Shown here piece after piece: positions 53,120 through 61,514 of a DNA stretch of 64,000 nucleotides (the stretch's first letter is position 1; the number at the start of each line of letters is the position of its first letter). The notes under the pieces were generated by a model. The model saw only the letters and a program-made list of their open reading frames with translations, was not told the origin of the DNA and searched no databases. The position numbers and the translations under genes were made by a program. The DNA is from Hufsiella arboris (lineage in GTDB: Bacteria > Bacteroidota > Bacteroidia > Sphingobacteriales > Sphingobacteriaceae), in contig NZ_WVHT01000005.1 in the NCBI RefSeq assembly GCF_009834875.1, positions 368,268 through 432,267 of the forward strand. The letters run 5' to 3'.

Positions 53120-54952
53120 ATGAAACTAACCCTTATCGACGTCTCCATTATTGTTCTTTACCTTCTTTCAACCGTCTTCATCGGATTGTGGTACAGGAAA
53201 AAAGCACGGGAAACCAAAGAAAGTTATATGCTCGGCGGTAAATCGCTACCGTGGTACAAGCTGGGCCTAAGCGATGCTTCAGACATGTTCGACATCAGCG
53301 GAACCATGTGGATGGTGAGCCTCTGCTTTGTTTATGGCATGAAGAGTATCTGGATACCCTGGCTTTGGCCGGTATTTAACCAGGTTTTTTTAATGATGTA
53401 TTTATCACGCTGGCTCCGAAGGTCCAATGCTGCAACTGGAGCCGAATGGCTGCAAACCCGTTTCGGGAAAACCGGGCGGGGCGTTGAAAATTCACACCGT
53501 GTAGTAATAGCATTTGCTTTGTTAAGCTGCCTGGGTTTTCTTGCTTACGGTTTCGTTGGGCTGGGTAAGTTTATCGAGATTTTTGTTCCATGGGACATCG
53601 TTAAGCCATACATTCCTTTCGATGTGGCTCCGCAATACGTGGCCCATGTTTACGGAATCATCTTTACCCTTTTTGCCACTTTCTACTCGATTATCGGCGG
53701 GATGCATAGCATCGTGCTTGGCGATGTGATAAAATATTGCATCATGACGGCCGCTTGTATTGCTATTGGCATCATAGCTGTCCTGCATCTCCGGGGCGAA
53801 AAACTGAATGTTCCAGACGGGTGGTACAGTCCCTTTTTTGGTAAACACCTCGATCTGGATTGGTCGAAAATAATTAAAGAAGCCAACGACAAAATCGATG
53901 CCGACGGCTATTCTTTATTTGGGGTGTTTTTCATGATGATGGCATTTAAGGGAGTTTTTGCCGCGCTTGCTGGTCCTGCGCCAAATTACGACATGCAGAA
54001 AATTCTGTCAACGCGTTCGCCGGAGGAAGCCAGTAAAATGAGCGGTTTCGTTTCAATTATCTTACTTCCGATAAGATACACACTGGTAATTGGCCTGACG
54101 ATCCTTGGCCTGATCTATTACCATCAAATGGATCTGAAAGACGCGGCAGGCGTGACAGATTTTGAGCGTATTCTGCCTGCGGTAATTAATAATTTCTTGC
54201 CTGTCGGATTAATGGGTTTGGTACTAACGGGTTTGCTCGGCGCTTTTATGGGCACTTTTAGTGGAACCTTAAATGCTGCCCAAGCTTACATCGTGAACGA
54301 TATTTATCTGAAGTATATCCATCCGAAGGCTTCGACAAAGGAGATTATTTCCATGAATTACCTCGTTGGTATCATCGTGGTAGCAGTTGGTATTTTATTG
54401 GGATTTTTTGCCAAAGATGTAAACAGTGTTTTGCAATGGATCGTGTCAGCGCTTTACGGTGGTTATATAGCATCCAACGTTTTGAAATGGCATTGGTGGC
54501 GCTTCAACGCGAACGGGTTTTTTTGGGGAATGCTTACAGGTATCGCGTCGGCGTTGATTTTTACAAGGTTTTTCCAGGGGGTCGAGTTCCTGTATTACTT
54601 TCCTTTGTTATTTGCACTGTCTTTGGCCGGATCAATTATCGGCACTTATTCGGCACCTCCTACAGATGTTAAAGTCCTTAAGTCTTTCTATAAAAATGTC
54701 CGGCCATGGGGTTTTTGGGGACCGGTTAACGATTTGGTTATAGCAGACGATCCGGCGTTCCAGCCAAACCGAAACTTTAAACTCAATATGTTTAATGTGG
54801 TGCTGGGAATCATCGCACAATTATGTCTTACCATTCTTCCCATGTACCTGATATTATGGCAAAAATTGCCCTTGATTATCACGGTACTCATCCTCGGAGT
54901 AATCATAGCGATTCTGAAGAAGACATGGTGGAATAAATTAAATGAATATTAA
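53120..54952 (+). CDS. SSS-family sodium:solute symporter, probable mannobiose transporter
   Basis: This 610-residue inner-membrane protein has about 14 hydrophobic helices. Family motifs include [36 protein letters not shown], then [73 protein letters not shown]. The DxxDIS region and the TSGTLN-like sodium site are retained. In Bacteroides-type mannan operons such a symporter sits between GH26 and GH130 and imports mannobiose. The gene starts 25 bp after GH26 and ends just before GH130. Substrate is inferred from context. Confidence 0.92.
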   Translation: MKLTLIDVSIIVLYLLSTVFIGLWYRKKARETKESYMLGGKSLPWYKLGLSDASDMFDISGTMWMVSLCFVYGMKSIWIPWLWPVFNQVFLMMYLSRWLRRSNAATGAEWLQTRFGKTGRGVENSHRVVIAFALLSCLGFLAYGFVGLGKFIEIFVPWDIVKPYIPFDVAPQYVAHVYGIIFTLFATFYSIIGGMHSIVLGDVIKYCIMTAACIAIGIIAVLHLRGEKLNVPDGWYSPFFGKHLDLDWSKIIKEANDKIDADGYSLFGVFFMMMAFKGVFAALAGPAPNYDMQKILSTRSPEEASKMSGFVSIILLPIRYTLVIGLTILGLIYYHQMDLKDAAGVTDFERILPAVINNFLPVGLMGLVLTGLLGAFMGTFSGTLNAAQAYIVNDIYLKYIHPKASTKEIISMNYLVGIIVVAVGILLGFFAKDVNSVLQWIVSALYGGYIASNVLKWHWWRFNANGFFWGMLTGIASALIFTRFFQGVEFLYYFPLLFALSLAGSIIGTYSAPPTDVKVLKSFYKNVRPWGFWGPVNDLVIADDPAFQPNRNFKLNMFNVVLGIIAQLCLTILPMYLILWQKLPLIITVLILGVIIAILKKTWWNKLNEY

Positions 54953-54977
54953 CGGGATAAAATACAATAACAATACA

Positions 54978-56168
54978 ATGAATAACTTTTCAAGTCGCTT
55001 GGATAAGCTGCAAAGTGATTATGCTGATCTTTTAAACAGGCCAAATCAAAAACAGGACGGCGGCAACGGAATATTTGAACGTTATGTCAATCCTGTACTG
55101 ACGGGCGCTCATGCACCGATTTTGTGGCGGTACGATTTGAATTCGGAAACTAATCCATACCTGTTGGAGCGTATAGGCATCAACGCCGCATTCAACGCGG
55201 GGGCGATAAAATGGAATGATAAGTACATACTTGCGGTGCGGGTAGAGGGATCTGATCGAAAGTCTTTTTTCGCGATTGCGGAAAGCCCCAATGGAATTGA
55301 TCAATTTAAATTCTGGGACTACCCGGTAAGGTTACCTGAGACAGCAGATCCTGATACGAATGTTTATGACATCCGATTAGTTAACCATGAAGACGGATAT
55401 GTTTACGGGCTTTTTTGTACGGAACGCCGCGATCCGGCGGCTCCGCTGCATGATCAGTCGATGGCCGTCGCTGCCTGTGGTATTACCCGCACAAAGGACC
55501 TGATTAACTGGGAGCGTTTACCTGATCTGGTAACCAAATCTCCGCAGCAACGAAACGTGGTACTGCACCCTGAATTTGTAAACGGTAAATATGCTTTCTA
55601 CACTCGTCCGCAAGATGGCTTTATTGATGCCGGTAATGGCGGGGGTATAGGGTTTGGTTTGAGCAATTCAATAGAAAATGCAGTGATTGATGAAGAAGTG
55701 ATTATTGATGACAAAAAATATCATACCGTATATGAAGCCAAAAACGGGCTAGGGCCGGCGCCGATTAAAACAGAGAGTGGATGGCTGCATTTAGCGCATG
55801 GTGTACGTAATACAGCAGCCGGCTTGCGGTACGTACTTTATATGTTTATGACTGATTTACAGGATATCACCAAGGTTACATATAAGCCCTCGGGATACTT
55901 TCTGGCTCCTGAAGGAGAGGAGCGGATCGGTGATGTATCGAACGTCGTTTTCAGTAACGGTTGGATTGCCGATAAGGACGGACGGGTATTTATTTACTAC
56001 GCATCCTCGGATACCCGTATGCATGTGGCAACCAGTTCCGTTGAGCGATTAACCGATTATGTGATGAACACGCCCGCTGACGGATTACGGTCAGCCAGTT
56101 CGGTAGATGCAATTTATTCGTTAATTGATAGAAATAAAGCATATTTGAATATTCAATCTGTAAGATAA
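54978..56168 (+). CDS. GH130 beta-mannosyl-glucose/mannooligosaccharide phosphorylase
   Basis: This cytoplasmic inverting phosphorylase uses phosphate to split beta-1,4-mannosyl-glucose (or mannobiose) into mannose 1-phosphate and a free sugar. The five-bladed propeller shows [40 protein letters not shown], spread over 35-75, [30 protein letters not shown] with the catalytic Asp, the phosphate-binding [16 protein letters not shown] and [31 protein letters not shown]. The layout is that of the GH130_1 group. The ATG at 54978 is chosen over 54942, which would overlap the symporter. Its usual partner, cellobiose 2-epimerase, is absent here. Confidence 0.92.
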   Translation: MNNFSSRLDKLQSDYADLLNRPNQKQDGGNGIFERYVNPVLTGAHAPILWRYDLNSETNPYLLERIGINAAFNAGAIKWNDKYILAVRVEGSDRKSFFAIAESPNGIDQFKFWDYPVRLPETADPDTNVYDIRLVNHEDGYVYGLFCTERRDPAAPLHDQSMAVAACGITRTKDLINWERLPDLVTKSPQQRNVVLHPEFVNGKYAFYTRPQDGFIDAGNGGGIGFGLSNSIENAVIDEEVIIDDKKYHTVYEAKNGLGPAPIKTESGWLHLAHGVRNTAAGLRYVLYMFMTDLQDITKVTYKPSGYFLAPEGEERIGDVSNVVFSNGWIADKDGRVFIYYASSDTRMHVATSSVERLTDYVMNTPADGLRSASSVDAIYSLIDRNKAYLNIQSVR

Positions 56169-56169
56169 A

Positions 56170-56613
56170 TTGAGAAAACTATTTTTTCTGATCATTGCGC
56201 TAAGCGCTTTTGTGCCAAACGTAAAAGCACAGGCCGACGATACCGAAGCTGTAAAAAAAGTAATCAATACTTTATTTAACGGAATGCGCAAAGCGGATTC
56301 CGTTATAATAAAAAGCGTTTTCTCTCCCAATGCGAATATGCAGACGGTTGTTTCCAAAAACGGTAAGGTATCAGTAGTCAATGAATCAGTAGCTGATTTC
56401 GCTGCGACGATAGCGAAGCCTCATGCCCAGGTTTATGACGAACGGATTGAATTTAAATCGGTTCTGATAGATGGAGATCTAGCCAGCGTATGGACTCCCT
56501 ATAAGTTTTATGTCGGCGATAAATTCAGCCACCGGGGCATTGATTCCTTCCAGCTGGTAAAATTTAGCAACAGCTGGAAAATCGTTTACATCATCGATAC
56601 ACGGTTAAAATAG
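56170..56613 (+). CDS. NTF2/SnoaL-like secreted protein
   Basis: This begins with TTG at 56170, one base after the GH130 stop, and encodes 147 residues. A signal peptide (MRKLFFLIIALSAFVPNVKAQ) precedes an NTF2-fold domain: DTEAVKKVINTLFNGMRKADSVIIKSVFSPNAN, then ASVWTPYKFYVGDKFSHRGIDSFQLVKFSNSWKIVYIIDTRLK. These domains range from isomerases to ligand-binding proteins, and no catalytic dyad can be assigned. It is translationally coupled to GH130 and occupies the place where an epimerase is expected in mannan operons. Its role in that pathway is unknown. Confidence 0.82.
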   Translation: MRKLFFLIIALSAFVPNVKAQADDTEAVKKVINTLFNGMRKADSVIIKSVFSPNANMQTVVSKNGKVSVVNESVADFAATIAKPHAQVYDERIEFKSVLIDGDLASVWTPYKFYVGDKFSHRGIDSFQLVKFSNSWKIVYIIDTRLK

Positions 56614-56696
56614 TCGCTTGCTGAGTATTGAATTTAACTCTTCTTTTATTACAATTCGTATTTTTGCATTCTCCGGGATAAAAACCCGGCCGCAGA

Positions 56697-58250
56697 ATGA
56701 TACAAGAAATAGAACTTAAACTGCTTCCCGCCGAAGCTGGTAATGAAGAAATAATTAGGAAGAAGGCCTCCCAACAGCTTAATATTCCGTCCTCACGAAT
56801 AACGTTTATTAAACCGGACAAAAGATCAATCGACGCCAGGGGTAAACAGGTTGTATATCGGTTAAAAGTAAAGGTGTATATCGATGAGCAACCTTCACCG
56901 GAGTTTTTTAATATCAGCTATCCAAATGTAAACAATGGCAAAAGAATATTGATAATAGGCGCTGGTCCTGCCGGTTTATTTGCGGCTCTGAGATGTATCG
57001 AACATGGACTTAAGCCTGTCATTATCGAGCGAGGCAAAGATGTAAAACAGCGCAGACGGGATCTTGCTGCAATCAATAAGCAAGGAATTGTCAATCCTGA
57101 ATCGAATTATTGTTATGGTGAGGGCGGCGCAGGGACGTATTCTGACGGGAAACTTTACACGCGGTCAAACAAGCGCGGAGACGTTAATTATGTACTTCAA
57201 ACGTTAGTTGCCCATGGCGCCACAGATGATATTTTAATCGACGCCCGTCCGCATATCGGCACCAATAAGCTGCCTCAAATTATCGTTTCTATCCGGGAGG
57301 CCATTTTAAATGCCGGCGGCGAAATCCATTTTGATACCAAACTTGTCGATTTTGTGATTGACTCGAACAGCATCAAAGGCATAAAAACCCAAAAAGGCGA
57401 AACACTGGAGGCCGAGCACGTGATCCTCGCAACCGGACACTCTGCACGGGATATTTTTTACCTGCTTAAAAATCATAATATCCTTATCGAGCCAAAGCCT
57501 TTTGCTTTGGGAGTGCGCATTGAACATCCGCAACAGGTTATCGATCAGGCTCAATATCATTGCGACGTGAGAGATGAATATTTACCGCCATCTTATTACA
57601 GCCTGGTAGAGCAGGTTGATCAGCGCGGTGTTTTTTCGTTTTGCATGTGCCCGGGCGGAATCATTGCTCCCTGTTCTACTGATTTCGATGAAATTGTAGT
57701 GAACGGCTGGTCGCCTTCAAAGCGGAATAATCCCTTCGCGAATTCAGGAACGGTTGTTCAGATAAACCTGGAAGATGTTGAGGGCAGTACGAATGATCCG
57801 TTAAGCCTGCTTAATTTCCAGGCAGCGATAGAAAAAACCGCATTTGCACAAGGCGGTGGCGACCTCAGGGCGCCTGCTCAGCGAATGGTTGATTTTGTAT
57901 CAAATAAAGTTTCGGCTGATTTACCCGTAAATTCATACTTACCCGGATTAAAAAGCGCCGACCTGAAAGAGGTTTTGCCGCCATTTATTCACGACCGGCT
58001 TCGAAAAGCGTTGCCTGTATTTGGTAAAAAAATGAAAGGATATTTTACAAATGAGGCGGTTTTGGTTGGCGTTGAATCGCGGACGTCTTCGCCTGTTCGC
58101 ATTCCCCGCGACCGCGAAACTTACCAGCATCCGCAGATAAAAGGATTATATCCCTGCGGTGAAGGCGCCGGCTATGCCGGAGGAATTGTTTCAGCGGCAA
58201 TTGATGGTATGAATTGTGCTGATGCTGCTTATAAAACACTAACGCAATGA
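56697..58250 (+). CDS. FAD-dependent dehydrogenase (COG2509 type)
   Basis: This 517-residue flavoprotein has an N-terminal ~85-residue alpha/beta domain, then the dinucleotide-binding RILIIGAGPAGLFAALRCIEHG, an RGKDVKQRRRD segment, and YCYGEGGAGTYSDGKLYTRS, which is distinctive for this uncharacterised group. ARPHIGTNKL, ATGHSARDIFYLL, FCMCPGGIIAPCSTD and the closing GLYPCGEGAGYAGGIVSAAIDGM complete the FAD site. It overlaps the DinB gene by 4 bp (ATGA). Physiological substrate is unknown; it is widespread and may act on quinones or thiol compounds. Confidence 0.9.
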   Translation: MIQEIELKLLPAEAGNEEIIRKKASQQLNIPSSRITFIKPDKRSIDARGKQVVYRLKVKVYIDEQPSPEFFNISYPNVNNGKRILIIGAGPAGLFAALRCIEHGLKPVIIERGKDVKQRRRDLAAINKQGIVNPESNYCYGEGGAGTYSDGKLYTRSNKRGDVNYVLQTLVAHGATDDILIDARPHIGTNKLPQIIVSIREAILNAGGEIHFDTKLVDFVIDSNSIKGIKTQKGETLEAEHVILATGHSARDIFYLLKNHNILIEPKPFALGVRIEHPQQVIDQAQYHCDVRDEYLPPSYYSLVEQVDQRGVFSFCMCPGGIIAPCSTDFDEIVVNGWSPSKRNNPFANSGTVVQINLEDVEGSTNDPLSLLNFQAAIEKTAFAQGGGDLRAPAQRMVDFVSNKVSADLPVNSYLPGLKSADLKEVLPPFIHDRLRKALPVFGKKMKGYFTNEAVLVGVESRTSSPVRIPRDRETYQHPQIKGLYPCGEGAGYAGGIVSAAIDGMNCADAAYKTLTQ

Positions 58251-58729
58251 AAAGTACGGCTCAGTCATTGAGGGAAAAACTTGAGGAGACATTTTCAGGA
58301 CAACCATGGTATGGTACCTGCATCTATGATATCATCGACAAGGTGGATTTCGAAACATCTTTTATCAAAACCTCCGAAACAGCTCACACCATCGCCGAAA
58401 TACTTTTGCATATGTTAAGCTGGACGGAGGAAGTCATTGACCGCCTGAATGAAAAACCAGCCGGCGTTCCGTTTAGCGGCGATTGGCCCGAAACGAGCGA
58501 AACCGATGAGCAAAAATGGCTTTTATGGAAAGATGATCTTAAACTGGTAAACGCCTCGTTGATTAAAGCAATCGAGGGGCTCCCGGAAGAAAAATGGGAT
58601 CAGCTAATTAATGACGACAGGGGAAACGACTCAATAGATACTTACGCTGAGCTAGTTGACGGATTTATTCAACACCAGGTTTATCACGCTGGGCAAATTG
58701 CCATTCTGAACAAAATAATTGCTGGCTGA
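58247..58729 (+). CDS. DinB-family protein
   Basis: This 160-residue four-helix bundle protein has a likely metal site with three histidines: one in TAHTIAEILLHMLSWTEEVI and the pair in FIQHQVYHAGQIAILNK, the family's hallmark HxxxH near the C-terminus. DinB/YfiT-like proteins are putative metal-dependent thiol-S-transferases or hydrolases. The ATG overlaps the preceding stop in ATGA, so the two are co-translated. Its stop abuts the opposing gene at 58730 with no spacer. Confidence 0.88.
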   Translation: MKSTAQSLREKLEETFSGQPWYGTCIYDIIDKVDFETSFIKTSETAHTIAEILLHMLSWTEEVIDRLNEKPAGVPFSGDWPETSETDEQKWLLWKDDLKLVNASLIKAIEGLPEEKWDQLINDDRGNDSIDTYAELVDGFIQHQVYHAGQIAILNKIIAG

Positions 58730-58942
58730 TCAATCGTCCAGCTCCTGGCAAAAAAAGCCTGCCGATTGTAAAATTGATTCGATCTTTCGTGGAGAAAGGC
58801 CGCCCGAAATCACCCTGAGGATGTTGTCACAATCATCAAGGTCGAAATTCCAGCCGATGATCGCAGGCATCGTCAAAAGTCGTTTAACTTTGCTGACTTC
58901 CCTGGTTTTTCTCACGTTTGTTTTGAAGACCATTACTTCCAT
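58730..58942 (-). CDS. Small HMA-like hypothetical protein
   Basis: This 70-residue protein begins MEVMVFKTNVRKTREVSKVK and continues IIGWNFDLDDCDNILRVISGG and IESILQSAGFFCQELDD. The beta-alpha-beta-beta-alpha-beta pattern is that of a ferredoxin-like heavy-metal-associated fold, but without the CxxC metal motif. Such short cytosolic proteins are common in Bacteroidota and unassigned. The overlapping plus-strand frame is a shadow. Its stop abuts the DinB stop, and I assign no function. Confidence 0.72.
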   Translation of the reverse strand: MEVMVFKTNVRKTREVSKVKRLLTMPAIIGWNFDLDDCDNILRVISGGLSPRKIESILQSAGFFCQELDD

Positions 58943-59006
58943 AGCCTATTCCGTTATTATCCAATGACGAATGACGAGTTTAAAATTGGACATTTAGTGA
59001 AACTAA

Positions 59007-59420
59007 TTATTGATTCTGCGGCTCGGTGGCTCTTTTATCGTCAGCGCCAAATTCCATCCAATCGTTTCCAAACCGTTCATTTCCAAATTTTCCCCGAAAG
59101 CCACACATGCGGTCTTTCATTTTCTGTTTGAATATTTCTTTGTCCTCCGGACTCATATTCTTAAAACGTTCTTCCATTCCTCTTTTCATCCAGGGTGCGC
59201 CACCGCGGCCAAATCTGCCACCGCCCTTACCGAAGCCAAATAATATTTTACACAGGATAAATATGCCCATGGCCTGCCAGAATGTAATGGTGCCAACATG
59301 CAGGATTTCAGGTAAAAGGTTGTTCCACAAGGTCATCACGATAAAGCTTACCAGCGAAAGAAATGCAGCGGCAGCAATGGGGATAAGGATGAAACGTCCT
59401 TTATAAAGTGCTTTTTTCAT
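59007..59420 (-). CDS. Hypothetical two-helix membrane protein with charged tail
   Basis: This 137-residue protein has two transmembrane helices (FILIPIAAAAFLSLVSFIVM and ITFWQAMGIFILCKILFGFG). A Gly/Arg-rich stretch (GKGGGRFGRGGAPWMKRG) follows, then a charged helical tail (MSPEDKEIFKQKMKDRMCGF). It lies 18 bp after an ECF sigma gene in the same direction, so it may be its target or a membrane partner. It is not a typical anti-sigma factor: there is no N-terminal sigma-binding domain. Function unknown. Confidence 0.75.
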   Translation of the reverse strand: MKKALYKGRFILIPIAAAAFLSLVSFIVMTLWNNLLPEILHVGTITFWQAMGIFILCKILFGFGKGGGRFGRGGAPWMKRGMEERFKNMSPEDKEIFKQKMKDRMCGFRGKFGNERFGNDWMEFGADDKRATEPQNQ

Positions 59421-59438
59421 TTTTCGAATTTTTAATGT

Positions 59439-60014
59439 CTAACTTTTTAATATCTCTTCATACAACTGTTTTAGCCGTTTGCGAAGATGCAGTACTGCGT
59501 AACGTTTTCTTGATACCAGCGTTTGTATTGGCACACCACTCAATTCCGACATTTCCTGGAATGATACATCCTCGAGCTCGTGCAAAACGAAAGCCTGCTT
59601 TTGCTCCTCTGGTAACTCATCAAGTGCATTAAACAGTTGCTCCCAAAAAATGTCGCGCATGTATTTACTTTCGGGAGTTGTTGCTTCAGTTAATAAGATG
59701 TCGGCGAAGAAAGGTTCGTCAGAGTCATCATCCTGCTGATAAAGGTCATTAAGCAAAAACTCTGATTTTTTCTTTTGCTTGTCTATTATCTTATTCCTTG
59801 CCACTTTGTATAACCATGCGCCGGTTTGCTCAATTGGCTCAGCATTCAACACAGAACTGAACTGGTACCAAACGTCTTGCAAAATATCTTCCGCATCTGC
59901 ATCATTTTTAACCCGCTTACGGATAAACGCCAATAAGTTTTTACCATACGCTTTTATAGTTTCAAGAGTGTGGCTTGCTTTATCTTCCGGCATCTGGGCT
60001 GTGATCAATTGCAT
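59439..60014 (-). CDS. RNA polymerase ECF-type sigma-70 factor
   Basis: This 191-residue sigma factor has region 2 (YGKNLLAFIRKRVKNDADAEDILQDVWYQ, spanning 28-57) with the -10 reading helix GAWLYKVARNKIIDKQKKK. Region 4 is ALDELPEEQKQAFVLHELEDVSFQEMSELSGVPIQTLVSRKRYAVLHLRK (about 130-180). An acidic linker between them is longer than usual (LLNDLYQQDDDSDEPFF). A second ATG eight codons in is a possible start. It precedes a two-helix membrane protein by 18 bp, with no anti-sigma factor of recognised type. Its signal and targets are unknown. Confidence 0.92.
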   Translation of the reverse strand: MQLITAQMPEDKASHTLETIKAYGKNLLAFIRKRVKNDADAEDILQDVWYQFSSVLNAEPIEQTGAWLYKVARNKIIDKQKKKSEFLLNDLYQQDDDSDEPFFADILLTEATTPESKYMRDIFWEQLFNALDELPEEQKQAFVLHELEDVSFQEMSELSGVPIQTLVSRKRYAVLHLRKRLKQLYEEILKS

Positions 60015-60180
60015 TATTAGAGTAGACGAACAACAAGTTAAAACATTTCAAAAAAAATGAAATAATTTATAATAGCCGAATTGCTAGCTGAACAGGTTTC
60101 TTCATGACTTTTTCGGCGGAAGAAGATGTGCTAAAAAAATTTTCCGATCTTTGGGTTAATATAAAAGATGTTGATTTGAC

Positions 60181-60546
60181 ATGGCAGATAAGAAAACTTT
60201 AATCATTGGAGCAACACCGAATCCGGAACGATACGCATATCTTGCTGCTAATAAATTAAAAAGATTCGGGCACGATATCGTAAATGTAGGAATCAAAAAC
60301 GGGGAAGTTGCGGGTGTTCCGATCGAGAGAGCGGGTGATATTCATAACGATATCGATACGATCACGATGTATGTCGGTCCGTCTCACCAACCCGAATATT
60401 ACGAGTATATATTAAAAACCAATCCTAAGCGAATAATATTTAATCCCGGCACTGAAAATCGTGAACTTGAGGATCTGGCCAGGGAAAACGGTATTGAACC
60501 TTTGGATGCTTGCACATTGGTGCTTTTGTCTACCGGTCAGTATTAA
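60181..60546 (+). CDS. CoA-binding domain protein (YccU-like)
   Basis: This 121-residue Rossmann-fold protein corresponds to the CoA_binding_2 family: KTLIIGATPNPERYAYLAANKLKRFGHDIVNVG with the nucleotide loop, then VGIKNGEVAGVPIERAGDI, TITMYVGPSHQPEYYEYIL and IIFNPGTENRELEDLARENGIEPLDACTLVLL. It is a single gene, and no signal peptide is present. Function is uncharacterised; CoA or another nucleotide is the probable ligand. The 249 bp after it hold no convincing gene. Confidence 0.88.
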   Translation: MADKKTLIIGATPNPERYAYLAANKLKRFGHDIVNVGIKNGEVAGVPIERAGDIHNDIDTITMYVGPSHQPEYYEYILKTNPKRIIFNPGTENRELEDLARENGIEPLDACTLVLLSTGQY

Positions 60547-60795
60547 GCTTCAAAGCCACTGAGCTAAGAAATTCGCAGTCAAACTCGATGAAAACACCCG
60601 CATTACCGGGGGCGATGTAATGTCAAACCCTTCTGCGAATGCCCGCGAGCATGAACCAAATGAATTGTATTTCTCGAAAATTCTAGGCGGACGAAGAATG
60701 CTCCCTATCTTCTTTAAATGGCGTAAAGGCCTCTTCTTGCTACCATCTTGCAGCCATCTTCGGTAAAAGCACCGTAAAGACGTAGGATACCCTAT

Positions 60796-61215
60796 TCAGA
60801 ACCCTTTCAGAACCCTTTTAGATTTGTTTAAAATCCTAGTTTTAAATTCTCCCGAACGTATCTCTTCAAGCAACCCTGGAATAGAGACATCCCCTTTAAT
60901 AAACATCGATGTGATCGCAGGATTTTTAACCTCAGGTTTGCGCATATACTCAGCGATGGCTGCATGATAAACTGACTGACCAGTAGGAATTTTAGTTTTA
61001 TAGACTGCAGCCTGCCGCGGATCGGCTAGAACAGATCGCGCATAAGCAACAGCTTCTTTAAAGCGGCTCTTTTCCTGCAGTTGGGCGGCGCTGGGTTTTA
61101 CGCGGCTCATGTCAGGACAAGTTGTAATGACTTTTATACCCATCCACCGTTTGACGACGATGTGACCGATGCGACCGGTAAAATCATCAGCCATTGGGCC
61201 TTTGTATTTTTTCAT
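60796..61215 (-). CDS. Hypothetical protein with basic core
   Basis: This 139-residue basic protein starts MKKYKGPMADDFTGRIGHIVVKRW (an upstream in-frame ATG at 61239 adds eight residues). The pattern GRIGHIVVKRWMG, then IKVITTCPDMSRVKPSAAQLQEKSRF spread over 15-55, recalls the DUF6266-type proteins of Bacteroidota, where a G-x-xG-x-V-x-x-x-x-G-x-x-V-I-R-x-x-P pattern is followed by K-P-S-x-x-Q-L. That is a loose similarity only. Its end is formed by a tandem 11-bp repeat (AAGGGTTCTGA twice), giving two in-frame or nearby TGA stops. It is flanked by ~250-300 bp gene-poor regions on both sides. Confidence 0.62.
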   Translation of the reverse strand: MKKYKGPMADDFTGRIGHIVVKRWMGIKVITTCPDMSRVKPSAAQLQEKSRFKEAVAYARSVLADPRQAAVYKTKIPTGQSVYHAAIAEYMRKPEVKNPAITSMFIKGDVSIPGLLEEIRSGEFKTRILNKSKRVLKGF

Positions 61216-61514
61216 TGTTTGTAACCTTTTATGCCGCAAGATATAAAAGCGGGTAAGTTATCACTACAACTATATGTTGTAAATTAAGTTATACTGCACC
61301 GGTTTTCAGGTCCGAAAAGACATTGATGCATGAGTGTGCTCAATTCGTATATACTCCTGTGATGACTATCTTAATTCCGCTCCGATGGCTGTCTTGCGTA
61401 CATTCTTGATTAAGGTTTGTTGTTACTCTTAAAACAGTACCTTAGTACAAAACAGTATCTTAGTACACCGGCGCAATGTGCATGACTTTTGAACTTTCTC
61501 TTAATTTGATGAGA
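61216..61514. other. Gene-poor stretch with an 18-bp tandem duplication
   Basis: This 299-bp stretch has no frame with a recognisable product on either strand. It contains the tandem repeat at 61431-61466, listed separately, and must carry the promoter of the leftward gene at 61215. Its origin is unclear; together with 60547-60795 it may be debris of deleted genes. Confidence 0.5.
61431..61466. repeat. 18-bp tandem repeat, two units
   Basis: AAAACAGTACCTTAGTAC (61431-61448) is followed directly by AAAACAGTATCTTAGTAC (61449-61466), a 17/18 match. GTAC ends both units, and GTACCTTAGTAC is nearly palindromic. Two units with no spacer are not a CRISPR. It may be a slippage duplication or a paired binding site. 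Confidence 0.8.

Noticed and set aside
58719..58967. Plus-strand frame of 82 codons overlapping the HMA-like gene
   Set aside because: The minus-strand frame has the conserved ferredoxin-like pattern and proper start; the plus frame reads as a shadow.
60590..60765. Open frame of about 55 codons after the CoA-binding gene
   Set aside because: No convincing start codon, no domain similarity recognised, and no coding-like spacing to neighbours.
61431..61466. Tandem 18-bp repeat as a CRISPR
   Set aside because: Only two units, no spacer between them, and no cas genes in the window.
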